DNA from: Rhynchonema sp. JSB1_4
Lineage: Eukaryota; Nematoda; Chromadorea; Monhysterida; Xyalidae
Direction of reading: 5' to 3'
DNA length: 64,000 bases
NCBI GenBank assembly: GCA_030248065.1
Contig: JASAMV010008341.1
Location: 1 to 64,000, forward strand
Below, one piece after another: positions 42,208 through 54,000 of this stretch (position 1 is the stretch's first letter; each line of letters begins with the position of its first letter). The notes beneath the pieces were generated by a model. That model saw nothing but the letters and a program-made list of their open reading frames with translations, had not been told where the DNA came from and did no database searches. The translations under genes and the position numbers were made by a program.

Positions 42208-43287
42208 TTAAAGGTGCTGGTCAACAACCCATCGACTTCGTTTAATCTTGGGGGCAGTGCACCTGAACAAAGGTGGAATATCGTGTTACTCGACCCTGAC
42301 TTGGGGAGTCGATTGGTTGCTTCCTGATGTTTCACGGCCGGGTTGAAGTTTGCCCCTCAGTGAAAAAATGCAAAAATTTTGCCGGGTTTCCGTGGAAAGG
42401 ACAATTCGCGGCAACGTTTAATAATTTCTGAATATCAAGCACCAACGTTTGTTTCATCAGTATGATATACAGCTTTGCAGGAAACAGCTTGTATTCTGAA
42501 GGAGAAGTCATTTAGTTCCAAAAACCTGGTGTTTTTTGGTCACCGTTTTCTTCGCCGATAATTTTAAGCATCTGCGATTAACCAGCAAATGTGTTGATCG
42601 GACACAAAAATCCTCTAATTATTGTGTACATAACCTGTGCTTTTGAGTTCTTTGCACCAAATACAGCTAACGCAATAATTCGGACAACATGCTCAAGTCG
42701 GTCATTATGGGCGTGCGCGATCCCAAAAAAAGACAAAACATTTTTGAGTGCTCGAATCTGCACGTTGTTTTTGAGCGCGCGCGCTGATAATGACCGACTT
42801 GCGCATGTTGTCCGAATTATTGTATTAGCTGCGTTTGGTGCAGAGAACTCAAAAGCACAGGTTATGTACACAGTAATTATAGGATTTTTGTGTCCGACCA
42901 ACACATTTGCTGGTCAATCGCAGATGCTTAAAAATATCGGCGAAGAAAACGGTGACTAAAAAACACCAGGTTTTTGGAACTAAATGTTTTCTCACTTAGA
43001 ATGCAAGCTGTTTCCTGCAATGCCGTATATCATGCCGATGAAATAAATGTTTGTGCTTGATATTCTGAAATTCTTAAACGTCGCCGTGAATTGTGCTTTC
43101 CACGGGAAGCCGGCATAACTTTTGCATTTTTTCACTAAGGGGCGAACTTCAACCCGGCCGTGAAACATCAGGAAGCAAAGAATCGACTCTCCAAGTCAGA
43201 GTCGAGTAATACGATATCCCACCTTCCTTAATGTGCACTGCCCCCAAGATTAAGCGAGGTCGATGGGTTGTTGACCAGCAGCTTTAA
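42208..43287. mobile_element. 1.08-kb palindromic element with TTAA borders
   Basis: TTAAAGGTGCTGGTCAACAAC on the left matches GTTGTTGACCAGCAGCTTTAA on the right. The two halves are reverse complements along almost their whole length (arms ~530 bp, short centre near 42760). TTAA at both borders may be a duplicated target. Non-coding. Confidence 0.8.
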
Positions 43288-44373
43288 AAATGGCGATCGA
43301 TGTGAGTTTTACATATGTACATGATGATGTATAAAACTACATTATGTACAGTAGGTGTGAATAGCACTAGTTCTGTTACTATACGTGCAGTGTACATAAA
43401 GTCTGTGAATATCCGGACGTGATCCATGCCTAAACTTTGAGTGAATAAGAGATCAAATTGGCTACTTCGTATGATGAGTTTTCGCCCTTACAGCTTGCGT
43501 CATAAGAATCTTAGACAAAGGTGAAGCGCAATCGCGATAGTGCAAATACTTACCAAAATCCGAGTACGCCTACACTTAAAATCTCTTAATCGACTCCACC
43601 CCACGATGTGAGAGCTGCTGATACGAGGATACCCAGCTGATTTCCAACCACCCACCTGCGAAAGTGGCATCTCACTAGAAGACAGACCAGCTGAAGCCAG
43701 ACAACAAAAGTCCTCAATCCAGATGGTGTGGCGTGTTGTTTTTCTTCTATTTTGCCTGTAATTGAGCAAAGCGAAGAAGGGAAACCGCTGAATCTCACGC
43801 TAAATGATTTTAATGGCACAAACCCACGCCAATTGAGCTGCAACAGCGTCAGTGCAGCTCCCGACAACCTTGCACCTTCGATTAAGACCAAAGGCCCGAA
43901 GAAAACAAATTTAGAAAAAACGTCAGCGGTGGCTTGAGGGGGTGGCAGAAAAGTTGTTCACCGTTCTAGAAATGTATGTACTGTACTGTCGCTTTTGAGT
44001 ACTGCCGATATTGCCTTCGGGTACACCCGGTGGAGCACCTAGTCAATGTAGGCCGCCCACATCGTCAGTAGTTTTGCACCGCGCACACACCCATTGATCA
44101 CAGAACCTGTTTGATATGGAATTTGGCATGCTTCTCTGTTGACAATTTACTGCATCTTATGCCCAATATATTAGAAAAGATGTATACTAACTCATTAGAA
44201 AAAAGTTCCACACGTGAAAACGGTTTGAGCATGTGAAGCAAACCAAAGATGAACATCTTGGTTGCCCTAACTATGGGACTCGAACAAAGGTTCAGCAGCA
44301 CACATCTCAGCCCATTTTATGATGTATTGCTGTATTTATATTGTGCATGTACCTTTCCTACGCCGAGCTACTG
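43288..44373. other. about 1.1 kb without a recognised gene
   Basis: Only short open frames without family similarity or coherent splice signals. Confidence 0.4.
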
Positions 44374-45675
44374 CTCACTGGGAAGGACTTGTGGTTTTTC
44401 CACAAGTCTTTACGTGGTTTTTTAACAAGTCATTTGTAAAACTGGAGCCACTTAAAGACTTGTAAAATTAAGCAAAAGACTTGTGGTTTATAACACAGCG
44501 GTATAGCAGTCCCAAAACCACAATTAACTTGTGGTTTTTACAAACTACTTGTGATTTCTTCTGTCGTTTACAAGTTACTTGTAAATGTTTCAAACATTTT
44601 AAATCTCGGTTCGTGCACTTTTTATTTCCCTTTACTCTCCTTCACACAGCAAGATCATACAAAAACAAGATATAAATTTGAAATATAGAAGTAAAAACGC
44701 GAAATATGAAGAAAAAGCTTTCAAATGGCACGTGCGTACCAAAATACTGGACTAAAGGGTAAAGCAATTTTGCTCAAACAGCATGAAGACAAAGCAGAGT
44801 TTGGCTTGAATTGAAAATTTTTACGTATTTATATCATTCAAATCACAAACCGATACGATGGCGACCGTTTTGCAGTGCACAGCACTGCTGGGTGCGGTTC
44901 GATTAGCGTAGCTCTTGCACCGCTGGGTTGATATAGCGCAGGATAGACTGAAAGAGTGAAATGTCAAGTGAGATTAAAGGGTACATAATTCAGTTTCAGC
45001 ACCACATGTCAAAAGGCAAATGATGTGTATGATAGGCGGAGTTGTTTGCTTTACTTTGGCAACTCATTGAAAAATTTGATCGGCACGAAAACTCACCTGA
45101 AAAATTGGCGCTGAGAACTCGGTCCAGGCGTTTTCCGTTAATGGGCCGGGCCCGGCCTCTTTTTCATTTGATGGACAACAGAACGAGCGTTTGGAACAAC
45201 GAATTGGATGTCGTCTGAAAACGTTCCATTTTGATTTCGAAACGGATGCGACGCATAATAAAAAGTAAAAGTTTTAGCAATTGAAAACCAACCGTAATCG
45301 AAGTCCTCAAGCTTCGCTGTTGAAATTGAGGCTTCCAAATAGATTTTTCAAATGCGTAGTCCCATTGAACTGCTTTCGGCATAACAAACATCGTACGCAG
45401 TATGAAAACACCAAATACAGCAAAGCGTTAACTTGAAAATTATCCGGTTTGGCGATCCTCGGCCAACAAAAATGTTTCATTGCAATTCCCGCTTTTTTTG
45501 GCAGAACCACAAGTGATTTGTTATTTTGTTACAAATAACTTGTGGTTTTTACAAGTGTTTTGTAATTTATCGATTAAACCACAAGACTTTTATTCAAATA
45601 CCACAAGTAATTTGTGGTTTCGTCATAACCACAAATCGACTTGTGGTTTTAAAACCACAAGTCCTTCCCAGTGAG
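44374..45675. mobile_element. 1.3-kb TIR element with CACAAGT subterminal repeats
   Basis: Perfect 25-bp terminal inverted repeats starting CTCACTGGGAAGGACTTGTG. Both ends are packed with ACTTGTGGTTTT / AAAACCACAAGT copies. The interior shows no transposase-like frame. It abuts the next inverted repeat. Confidence 0.8.
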
Positions 45676-45687
45676 TGTATGTACAGA

Positions 45688-46700
45688 TCCCCCAACAAGT
45701 AGCGTCCCAGTGCGCAGGATTTTTTCGGCCTACCGCGGTTGACTGCAGTCAACCGCAAGCCCACCGGATTGCTGTCTTTAACACGCAAGGTATAGGCGAC
45801 AGCGACCCACCGGGGGCTACCGCCTGCTACCGCAGTCGACTGCGGTGGGGCGCGGTGACTGCCCACTACCGCGCTCCCTTGGCTTGCTCGCTTTTTGTTT
45901 TTTTAAATCGTACTTGGTGCTATTTACTTGCTTTTGAGCTCCATTCAGCTCGGTCTGGTTTGTGTTTTAAAAGTCACGAAGTAAAAATATGCTACACTAA
46001 ATTTTGTTTATGCAATAGTACGAAATTGAGGCTTAATACTCATAATTGATAAGCGGTTCCGCAGCGCGCAATGCACGCAGAGATTGACCTCAGTTTCGTT
46101 GTTTTTTTTTGACATATGCGAAATTATGCGATTCTTCTTGGATGATTATGTCTCATAATATTTGTTCTGTCACTGAAATTCGTGTCCCATCTAATTTCTT
46201 GTGAATGGATTTGCCGCTTTATATTTCAGAAGATGGTTCAGTATATTGTATGTATCTTGGACTGCCGTTTTATCAACATTTGCACGTGTCTTTTACAGCG
46301 AACCAATATGCATATTTTGATTTTCGTTCTTAATAAGTGAAGTTTGAGAACAAAAAATGCTGCGGTTATCATTCCACGTTCGATGAATTGCAATACCCGC
46401 ATCTGCGACTTTTGAAACACAAACCAAACCGGGCTGAATGAAGCTCAAAAGCAAGTAAATAGCAGCAAGTACGATAAAAAAAACAAAAAGCGAGCAAGCC
46501 AAGGGAGCGCGGTAGTGAGCAGTCACCGCTCCCCACCGCAGTCGACTGCGGTAGCAGGCGGTAGCCCCCGGTGGGTCGCTGTCGCCTATACTTTGCGTGT
46601 TAAAGACAGCAATCCGGTGGGCTTGCGGTTGACTGCAGTCAACCGCGGTAGGCCGAAAAAATCCTGCGCACTGGGACGCTACTTGTTGTGGGATCTGTAT
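45688..46700. mobile_element. 1-kb foldback element
   Basis: Arms at about 45688-45990 and 46406-46700 are near-perfect reverse complements and contain the palindromes GGTTGACTGCAGTCAACC and GCAGTCGACTGC. The centre (~415 bp) has no recognised content. Confidence 0.8.
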
Positions 46701-46910
46701 GTATATGCAGTACAGCAGGTTCCTTCAGAACAAGATACATAGCCGTCTAATTTCGCGTTTCCTTTCTTGTGCCAACGAAAGTATTTTTGCTAACAAACCG
46801 GCGGCGTTGCGTACCAACAACAACAGCGGCTTTCATTATATCTCAACCACAAGCAACTTATCAGCTGGTATGCTATGCGAGCATATAGGCTGACTTGGCC
46901 GCTAGGTAAC

Positions 46911-47277
46911 AGCCACACATTCCCAGCTGGCCTTGATCCCCCCGATAGATTTGAGTTGGGTGAAAATTTTTGGCGAAAAGTTGTTCCGGGGGTATTTTGG
47001 GTCAAGGAGTCCGAGTCAGGGTTCAGGCACCAATTGGAGCTATTAGCGATTGTGCTCAAAATTGGTACCCGCGGATTGGTTTGGGCGCTGAATGAGAACT
47101 TCGCGTCAGTTTTTGCAAACCTGCTTCTTTATTGGTTAAAATTGGCGATATCGGTCTGTATAAACGGTGGCATGCAAAAACTAAGCAAATACACCCTGGA
47201 CCAAGTTTTCGCCACAAGTTTTTATCACCAAACTCAAATTTATCACTGGGACCAAGGTGAGCTGAGAATGTGTGGCT
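46911..47277. mobile_element. small TIR element
   Basis: AGCCACACATTC on the left pairs with GAATGTGTGGCT on the right. The diverged inner arms share the GATAGATTTGAGTTGGGTGA-type sequence in opposite orientation. No coding content. Confidence 0.6.
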
Positions 47278-47469
47278 CTTGGCGTTCATGCTGTCTGCGT
47301 GTGAACATAGTGACCTTTTGCCTCATGATCAAATGTTACCGTGGCAAAACTGCATGCCACAGCGTGGACAGAAAGTTCATTCGTAAAATTAACCTGAAAA
47401 ATAACCACTTGACAGATCTGTAACATGCCCCGATCAACTGGGGCACGGACCAAAACAGTCTAACCATGT

Positions 47470-47570
47470 GAGCCCAAGCCTGAGCCTAATCCTAGACTCA
47501 AGCCTAAGCTGAAGCCTAATCCTGACCCAAACCCGAAACCTAAGCTCAGCTGCTCAGGCTCCAGTTAACG
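47470..47570. repeat. degenerate AAGCCTAA/AGCCTAATCC hexamer repeats
   Basis: Short tandem repeats of AAGCCT(A/G)A type followed by a small hairpin around CTCAGCTGCTCAGG. The surrounding 47278-48369 shows no gene. Confidence 0.5.
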
Positions 47571-48369
47571 GGTCCCAGTCAATTGGGTGGCCAGAACCGC
47601 GACCTGTGGTGTGGTGGACCTTGTATCCGTTTGAACTAAATTCAGCGCTGCCCTCTCACATATGAGTTGTTGCGATTTCTCCATGATAGACAACCATATC
47701 ATACTACGTGGACGAACATTTGAACCACAATACTGCACTAAAATACAGCTGTTTGTTTCTCTTTGAGATACGCTAACAAAAGACTCAGACAAGCAGCCGT
47801 GCGAAGCAGCTGCGTTGTCTTCCCACGAGCTAATTTGGCGCGCCTGCGTACCGTAGTTATTATAATTGCGCTCTATGAAAGATACATCATTATTGTTGTG
47901 TTGGTTACACTTTATCCAAGACGCGAGCTTATAATAACCATCATGGTGATGCGCTTTCACAACGTAAGGCAATCTTTGGGCAGATACAAATGTCGTCTAT
48001 GCACGTCGCGTGCCTGTGCAGCAGGCGCTGTGTGTTGCGTCACTTGTGTTTACGACATTAGAATCAGTCGTTGTTTGGAAGCTATAACCATTTATGAAGG
48101 CATCGTCCATGGTGCGTGCCATTTCGTGCTTACAATCAGAAGATTCCATGTGTAGAAACGAACTACTATGTATTGTAGGTATACAATGACATGAATGGAG
48201 ATGCGAAAGCACCTTCAATGCACATGTAGACTTCTGTTCTTGAAGCCCGCTGATTCAAAGGTGTTTATCCATTGCGAAATTATCAGTGCGTGTCTGTCTG
48301 TCTAATAGGCCGCAAGTGCTCATGGCTTTGCAGACTTGCGCTTGACGACGACGTACGAACAGGTCGGTG

Positions 48370-48554
48370 CAGGGTTGGGCAAAAAAACATTTTCTGAGGT
48401 TTTTGAAAAAATAAATTTTTTTATTTTCAAGAACAAGATGGTCAAAAGCCTCTTTCTGGATAGTATTTTCTGTCATGTTTCTCCAAGGTCGAAAAATTTT
48501 CTTCACATGCCTAGGTATGTATAGAGCTTGTATATTTGGTATCTAAGATGCACC
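48370..48554. mobile_element. left half of a CAGGGTTGGGCA-family MITE
   Basis: Begins CAGGGTTGGGCAAAAAAAC like the intact copies at 29034 and 36986. The corresponding right half, ending TTTTCCAGCCCTG at 62613, lies on the far side of the Penelope/BEL stack. The flanks GGTCGGTG and CGTCGGCG agree at 6 of 8 positions, compatible with an old 8-bp duplication. Confidence 0.55.
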
Positions 48555-48567
48555 AAGTGATGATATT

Positions 48568-48784
48568 TTGCGAAAAATTTGTTGTGGTCTTATTGCCAGC
48601 CACTGTGGGTAGCCCTGACGAGGGCTGTTGGGTAGGGTAAGTGGCCTGGTGAGGCGCGGTTGCGACGTTTCGACAACGGATCCTGCTGTCGTCATCAGGC
48701 TAATGTGCCCTCTGCGCGGTGTCGAACTTGAGGCATTGGGCTATGGGTCTGACGCTTTAACCATTTGACTATCGAGGAGACAGT
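48568..48784 (-). repeat. Penelope-like terminal repeat (left, inverted copy)
   Basis: About 217 bp, roughly 88% identical by eye to the reverse complement of 62067-62280. It contains tRNA-like A-box (complement at 48761-48771) and B-box (complement near 48719-48729) sequences, and the hammerhead-like core CTGATGA...GAAAC on the minus strand (48667-48698). Outside it lies AAGTGATGATATT (48555-48567), repeated exactly after the right copy. Confidence 0.65.
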
Positions 48785-48891
48785 GATGTGTGCAGTGCCC
48801 CCAGAACTGCCAACCAAAACTTCAAGGAAACAAAAGTGCTGGCAACAGTACCCAACAAGTTCAAGAGGAAGATCGGGGAAGCCTTGGAGAT
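48785..48891 (+). pseudogene. GIY-YIG-like endonuclease fragment of a Penelope-like element (left piece)
   Basis: This piece is open in the frame that ends ...KFKRKIGEALE. The same frame resumes on the other side of the BEL element at 61771 after removing one copy of the 5-bp duplication. The pattern (Arg-rich helix, EAL, then Asn and a terminal Trp in the second piece) resembles the C-terminus of GIY-YIG endonucleases found in Penelope-like retroelements. Family assignment is by pattern only. Confidence 0.4.
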
Positions 48892-49283
48892 TGTGTAGCT
48901 CTGTTCTCGTTACAAGTGCGACTCTGCCATGTGTTGCCTCATGTGGTTGTTGTTGTTGTTGTGTTGAAGCATCAGCTAGTCAACATTGCAGCAACGACCG
49001 TTTAGTCGGCAGAATCACGCAAGTAGGTTGGTAACGAGTGAAACAACATGCACCAGCAGCAATCAACCCAGGTTGTACAAATGTACGTTCCCATCGTCTC
49101 AATTGAAATGAACATGCAAATCCCTTTATCTGAATAGTTCGATGATACCAGTTTCTTTCATTCTTCTTTTCCATTCAATTGGAAACCGCTTCTTTCAAGT
49201 TCTTTCCCAGTCGTTTCCTTTCATTTCGAGATCACCCACTCGATCTCATCCTTCTTTTGTTCACCTTGGCTGAAAGCCACACA
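48892..49283 (-). repeat. BEL 3' LTR
   Basis: 392 bp, starting TGTGTAGCTC and ending AGCCACACA on the plus strand, with inverted terminal pentamers. I see no difference from the 5' LTR at 61379-61770. Contains a short (GTT)n run. Confidence 0.95.
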
Positions 49284-49705
49284 GTCCCGGGCGACGCATG
49301 TTGATGTGCTGGTGTTCGCAGTTGAATGTTGTTGTCGTGAAATGAATAATAACAAGGTGTTACTGTTAGTGTGGTATTACAAAAACAACATATCACGCAT
49401 TATAATATGTGGACACACACCAAAATGGGAGGAACAGAGAAGTTTGGGGGTGGAGTGAATGCGAAAGCATGACACTGTTCGGTCCACGTTTGGTGTTGGT
49501 GTGTAAAAAAGATTTTTTGAAACTAACCAGCTGGTGTCTGGGTGAAAAAGAGTGTGGGTGTGGAGAACAGAACTGAAAGAGCACTGAAATAAAAGTTGTG
49601 TATTGTGAGTGTACACACAAAAAATTGTAACTGGTTTGACTTACCTGGTTGATTCGCTCTCATAGTTGGAAAAGGCTAACTGTGTTTTCGGCAAAATTGA
49701 GCGCA

Positions 49706-50550
49706 ATGCGTGGTTCGCACCAGCTTCATCGTCGAGGTCGGTTCTTTCGAGGTTGGCACAGAGGCCGCGGCAGAGCTCACAAAGAGCCTCGCGGTCGCAG
49801 CTTCAAACCAATTCGACGACCACCAACTCCCCATTTTCGTCGTCGCAATCCTAATGCGTCGCGATTGGCGGTGGCATTCATTGGCGATTCCGTAGCCCAT
49901 CAGATCGCGGCTGCGTTGCCCATGCGCGTACCCAGGGATTTACGTAAGTGTTGGCGGTTTTGATGCCACCTCCATGGTGAATGATTGATTTATTTTTTGT
50001 TGTTTTCAGGTGATTTGGTTGAATTAGAAATCAACCAGAATGCCGTCATCTCCGGCGGTAGCTCCATCGCCATCCGTACTGCGGCATTGAATCAACCAAT
50101 CACCAGTCGAAATGATTTGGTGCTGCTGACACAAAGCACCGTTGACGCTCAAAACGTGAATGGCGCCCCCATGACAACGACTGTGAATCTTATGTCCGCA
50201 CTGCTCGGGAGTGCAGTGCAGGCGCGAGCACACGGGGTGCTAAGTTGGAACGCGACCAACTTGAATCGAGTGCGTGTTGGTGGAACAGTTAGCAGCTTGG
50301 GTGAGACGTTTGTGTTTAACCGTTTGATGTGCGTGATTCAGTAAAATACAGTTTACTTACAACAGCGGTGCGTGAATTCGCCAGCCAACATCACACAACA
50401 CTAAGGGCCGCGGCTGATCGTTGGCCGACCTTGTGTCAGATCAATGCTGACTCGAATGACAGCTATCGTCCCGATGGACATCTGAACGACCACGTTATCA
50501 ATGAACTGTGCGATGGAATCTGGCACGTATTGCGAACTCTGTTGTCGTAG
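49706..50550 (+). CDS. SGNH / PC-esterase-like hydrolase, 3 exons, antisense inside the BEL element
   Basis: Exons 49706-49943, 50010-50300 and 50342-50550 join in phase to 245 codons. Introns are 66 bp (GTAAGT...TTTCAG) and 41 bp (GTGAGA...ATTCAG). Residues 1-48 are Arg/Gly-rich and very basic. VAFIGDS (56-62) supplies the nucleophile-block GDS. NDLVLLTQSTVD (114-125) sits where block III lies, but without a GxND asparagine. HGVLSWN follows, and YRPDGHLND (218-226) supplies the Asp-x-His of block V. The block order (GDS, DLVLL, LSWN, DGH) most resembles the PC-esterase (PCED1/FAM113) branch of SGNH hydrolases. Reaction and substrate are unknown. Both flanks are BEL sequence inside the LTRs, so it is a passenger gene of the element transcribed in the opposite direction. 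It could aid Env-dependent steps or simply be captured host sequence. Confidence 0.75.
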
Positions 50551-50624
50551 AGGAGCTGCTTGGTCAGTTCAGGTTTTTACTAATTACGCTTTCGACCTGC
50601 AATTAGCAACGCGCCCCAATCATC

Positions 50625-50753
50625 ATGACCGATTTTGCCGATGTTATTTTTGACTCCACTATTTTGTTTGTCGTTGCGTATACGTGGCTGCTGATGTTGA
50701 CCGTGGCTGTGTGCTCCCATTGTTGTTGCACGTTGGTCACTGCTTTTGTTTGA
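50625..50753 (+). CDS. possible small membrane protein, antisense inside the BEL element
   Basis: A 42-codon ORF starts at ATG 50625. It encodes an acidic N-terminus, one hydrophobic segment of ~20 residues (ILFVVAYTWLLMLTVAV) and a CSHCCC cysteine cluster just after it. It follows the SGNH gene by 74 bp in the same orientation. A splice acceptor-like TTTTTGCAG at about 50790-50798 precedes another short open stretch, so the ORF may be part of a spliced gene. Short ORFs like this arise by chance; there is no family match. Confidence 0.3.
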   Translation: MTDFADVIFDSTILFVVAYTWLLMLTVAVCSHCCCTLVTAFV

Positions 50754-51072
50754 GATTAACGCGAACGTTTAATCTGGACCTCTGTTCATTTTTGCAGATG
50801 CAGCAAAACGGGCACCCAACTCAAATGATACAAGGACCAGATTCAGCTTGAAACAGAAAAACGGAACCCCAAAATGTGACCACAGACGATTATTGATTGA
50901 TTTACTCACAATTGACCCCATTATTTTGGACAACGGATACGTAATGTATCATGGACAATGTAAGCGGGTGTGTTTGAAATGACTGATATGAAACAAAAAT
51001 TGGAGAGAGATTGGAATAATTTTAATTGACCATTATTGCTTGGGGCTCACAAAATAAGTGACCTTGTGTGTT

Positions 51073-54000
51073 TCACAAGTTTTGTTGCCATTCGGCAACC
51101 CGTTCTCTCCATGCACTGGTACGTTTATGTTTGACTCGTTTTCGAATCATGCGTTTCACTGTTCGTTTCATTTTGGCGTGAATCAACGGTCCTCCGTAAC
51201 AGCAACAAACTATCACACCGACTGCAATCAGTAACCCAAGTATCACCAAGCGTCCGTGCTTAAAGATGTCCTTTAACCATGAGAACAGATCCAATCCTTT
51301 AAACCAATTCCAGTTGGTTTTGTCGTCGTGTGGTATTATGTTATGCACGTGCGCTTTCTTCGATCCCGAAATTTGAGACACGGGTGTGTAATGAAGTTTG
51401 CCAGTAATGAGCATGGATGTTCGACTTGCCACACACCGTACATCGCATGTGATGTTTACGTTAGCTTCGTGCATCAACAACGTTATGTCCGTAATGGTCG
51501 ATTTTGGCGCACAACCAAACGTGAACGTGTGGTCTGCGCAGTAAGCAGTCGCGTGTGTTTCGAAGTATGTGGTGCTGCAGGTTACCGTGATTTTTCCACC
51601 AACATTGCAGTTGTAACAGCCTTGTATTCGACTAGCAGACACTGTGCATGTATCGATCTTTACTTCTTGAACAACTTTGAATCTTTTTGTTGAAACATGC
51701 ACTCGCATGGCAGCGTATTGGGTCATTTCCGCGTGTATTGCTCCTGAGTCAGCCCGTGTTATAGTTAGCCCCCCGGTCACTTTCGGCAGCAGGTACTCAT
51801 TATTGTTAAATAGCCGTTCCAAAACGTGTTTTCTGCATGAGCATTTTACTTTGTTACTGGCTGGACCACAGCTGCAACTCTTCTCTGGATACGAACATCC
51901 ATATTTGTCCAGTTTTTCAGCACTGACAACATCCGAGCACTGCAAAAAACCCAATAATGAGACTTGGGGTTGCCCAGGTGGGCTCATGGGCAACATAATC
52001 GTTTTTCCGTCGGCATTTTCCATGAACGATTTCCCTGCCAGACTTACATGCGTATTAGCAATACCGCCTGTTAGTGTTACGGTGTAGTACTGAAAAACCG
52101 TTTGAGGAGCACCTGGGGTTAACGTCACCGTGTCTTGTGTGGAGTCGGTTGGTGTTGTCAAGTTCAGTCGTAACGATACTTTCAATTTGAATTCTGTGCA
52201 ACTTTGTACCGTGTACACATCGTTATTGCTCGTTTTGGGGCAATGTCGGAAGAACATGCAAGGTTTGCTTGACCTCAGAAAACAACCTGACTTGTAACTT
52301 GAATATTGGCAAAAACTGTGCCCCACAACTTGAGAACATTCGGAATTTGCTAATTCGTTTACTATATCATTGGTCAACACACTATCACAGGTTCGTCCAG
52401 AACAACTTCCCGCCAGCGGGCATCGTCTACTACTCACTACCTTGAACGTGAACGATCTCGTGTAGTAACTTTTGGTAGGCGTGCACTCCAGATTGGCTTT
52501 CACCAACTCGACACTCAGTGTTATCAACGGTGTCTTATCGGGTTCCTGCAATATCAGGCACGATTTCTGTGTTTTTGGTACCAATACAAGTTCGGTGTGT
52601 GTTTTTTGCTTGCAGATTTTCGTTTGTCTCGTGCCGTTACGTGATGTTTCACAAGTATTCAAATTGGTGGCAACTACAACCGAGTCGGCGCATCCGTATG
52701 CTTCTTGCACACATAAACAGAAAATGAAACACAATAACGTAGATCGTGCTAGTTGTTTAGTCAATCGACTACGCTTGTTGTTCGATGGCCTTCCTGTTTC
52801 CGATTTGTGCGTGGATTTGCCAGATGTGACTGAAAAACTGTGTTTTGATGTACTTGGCCCAAGTGCGTTGGCCATTTCAATGTCAGACGCCGTTGTTGGC
52901 GGCATTGGTGAGAGGTGCTCAGTATCGTTTGAAGACAAAGGTTGATATTTGATCGCTTTGCGTTGAGTCCAATTGAGCGTGAGCATGCTGCATTTGCACA
53001 ACGCAGCGCAACAGATTTGAGCGATCCTCAATGTGTAATACACAGTTCGTGAACAGCAGTAAATTGAACACACTCCAGACAAAAACAAACACGCAATTAT
53101 CAGTACCAACACAATTGGTGACATGCATTGGGGATTTGTAACGTATTGCATGCTATACGGCTCTATGTGCGCGCAAACAGACACTCCAGAACACACCAAC
53201 GATTGCTGTTTCATTAGCACTCCTAACACATAGATCTCAGCTGTTATTTGGTAGTCATTTCCTGTTACCACCTCAGGTGTCAGAGCAAAATCCTGTGTTT
53301 TCGTGTGTGGGGGCGTGATTGAGTAACAGTATACTGATGCACATATTTTGATCATAGTGACCGTGGATTCGATGTTGACGTTGATGTGCAACACTCCTCT
53401 ATTGGTGCACTCCACTGATAATTTCGAATCGCTGACTTCAATTACTGATGGATTGTTTTTGAAGCTGTGTACTTGCAGCTTGCGAACGCCATACCCCCGT
53501 ATTGGAACTAACACATTTTTGACACTGGCATATAGCGCCATGCCACCCGAGTAATAACAATATTTGGTTGAATAGGTTGCTGAGCAGTCTTTGTTGACGT
53601 CACAGTACTCCTTGGTCCCACTGGAAGCCGCGTCAGACTTTCCCAAACATTCGAATGCGTTGTGACTCACATTTTTCTTGTTTTCAACGATGTGAAGCTC
53701 GTCGACATATCGGCTTACATTGTCCCATGTCAAAATTTGATTGATCAAGGTTAACTGTGAGGTTTCTTCACATTGTTCGTGGATCACTGCATTGTTGTCA
53801 TCCTGTTGTACTTGGCAATAATTGGGTTGTGCACTGTCCAACACTGTGATCATGTTTTTTGTGAGTTTTGATGGTGCTTGTTCGGTATGAGCGCATTGCG
53901 TCATCCACTTTTCTGGACATGTACATTCAGGTGTCTGTTGAACGCATTGACCCTTGTTATTTAGATGCTTTGGAACTGAGTCATTGATTTGACAATGCAC

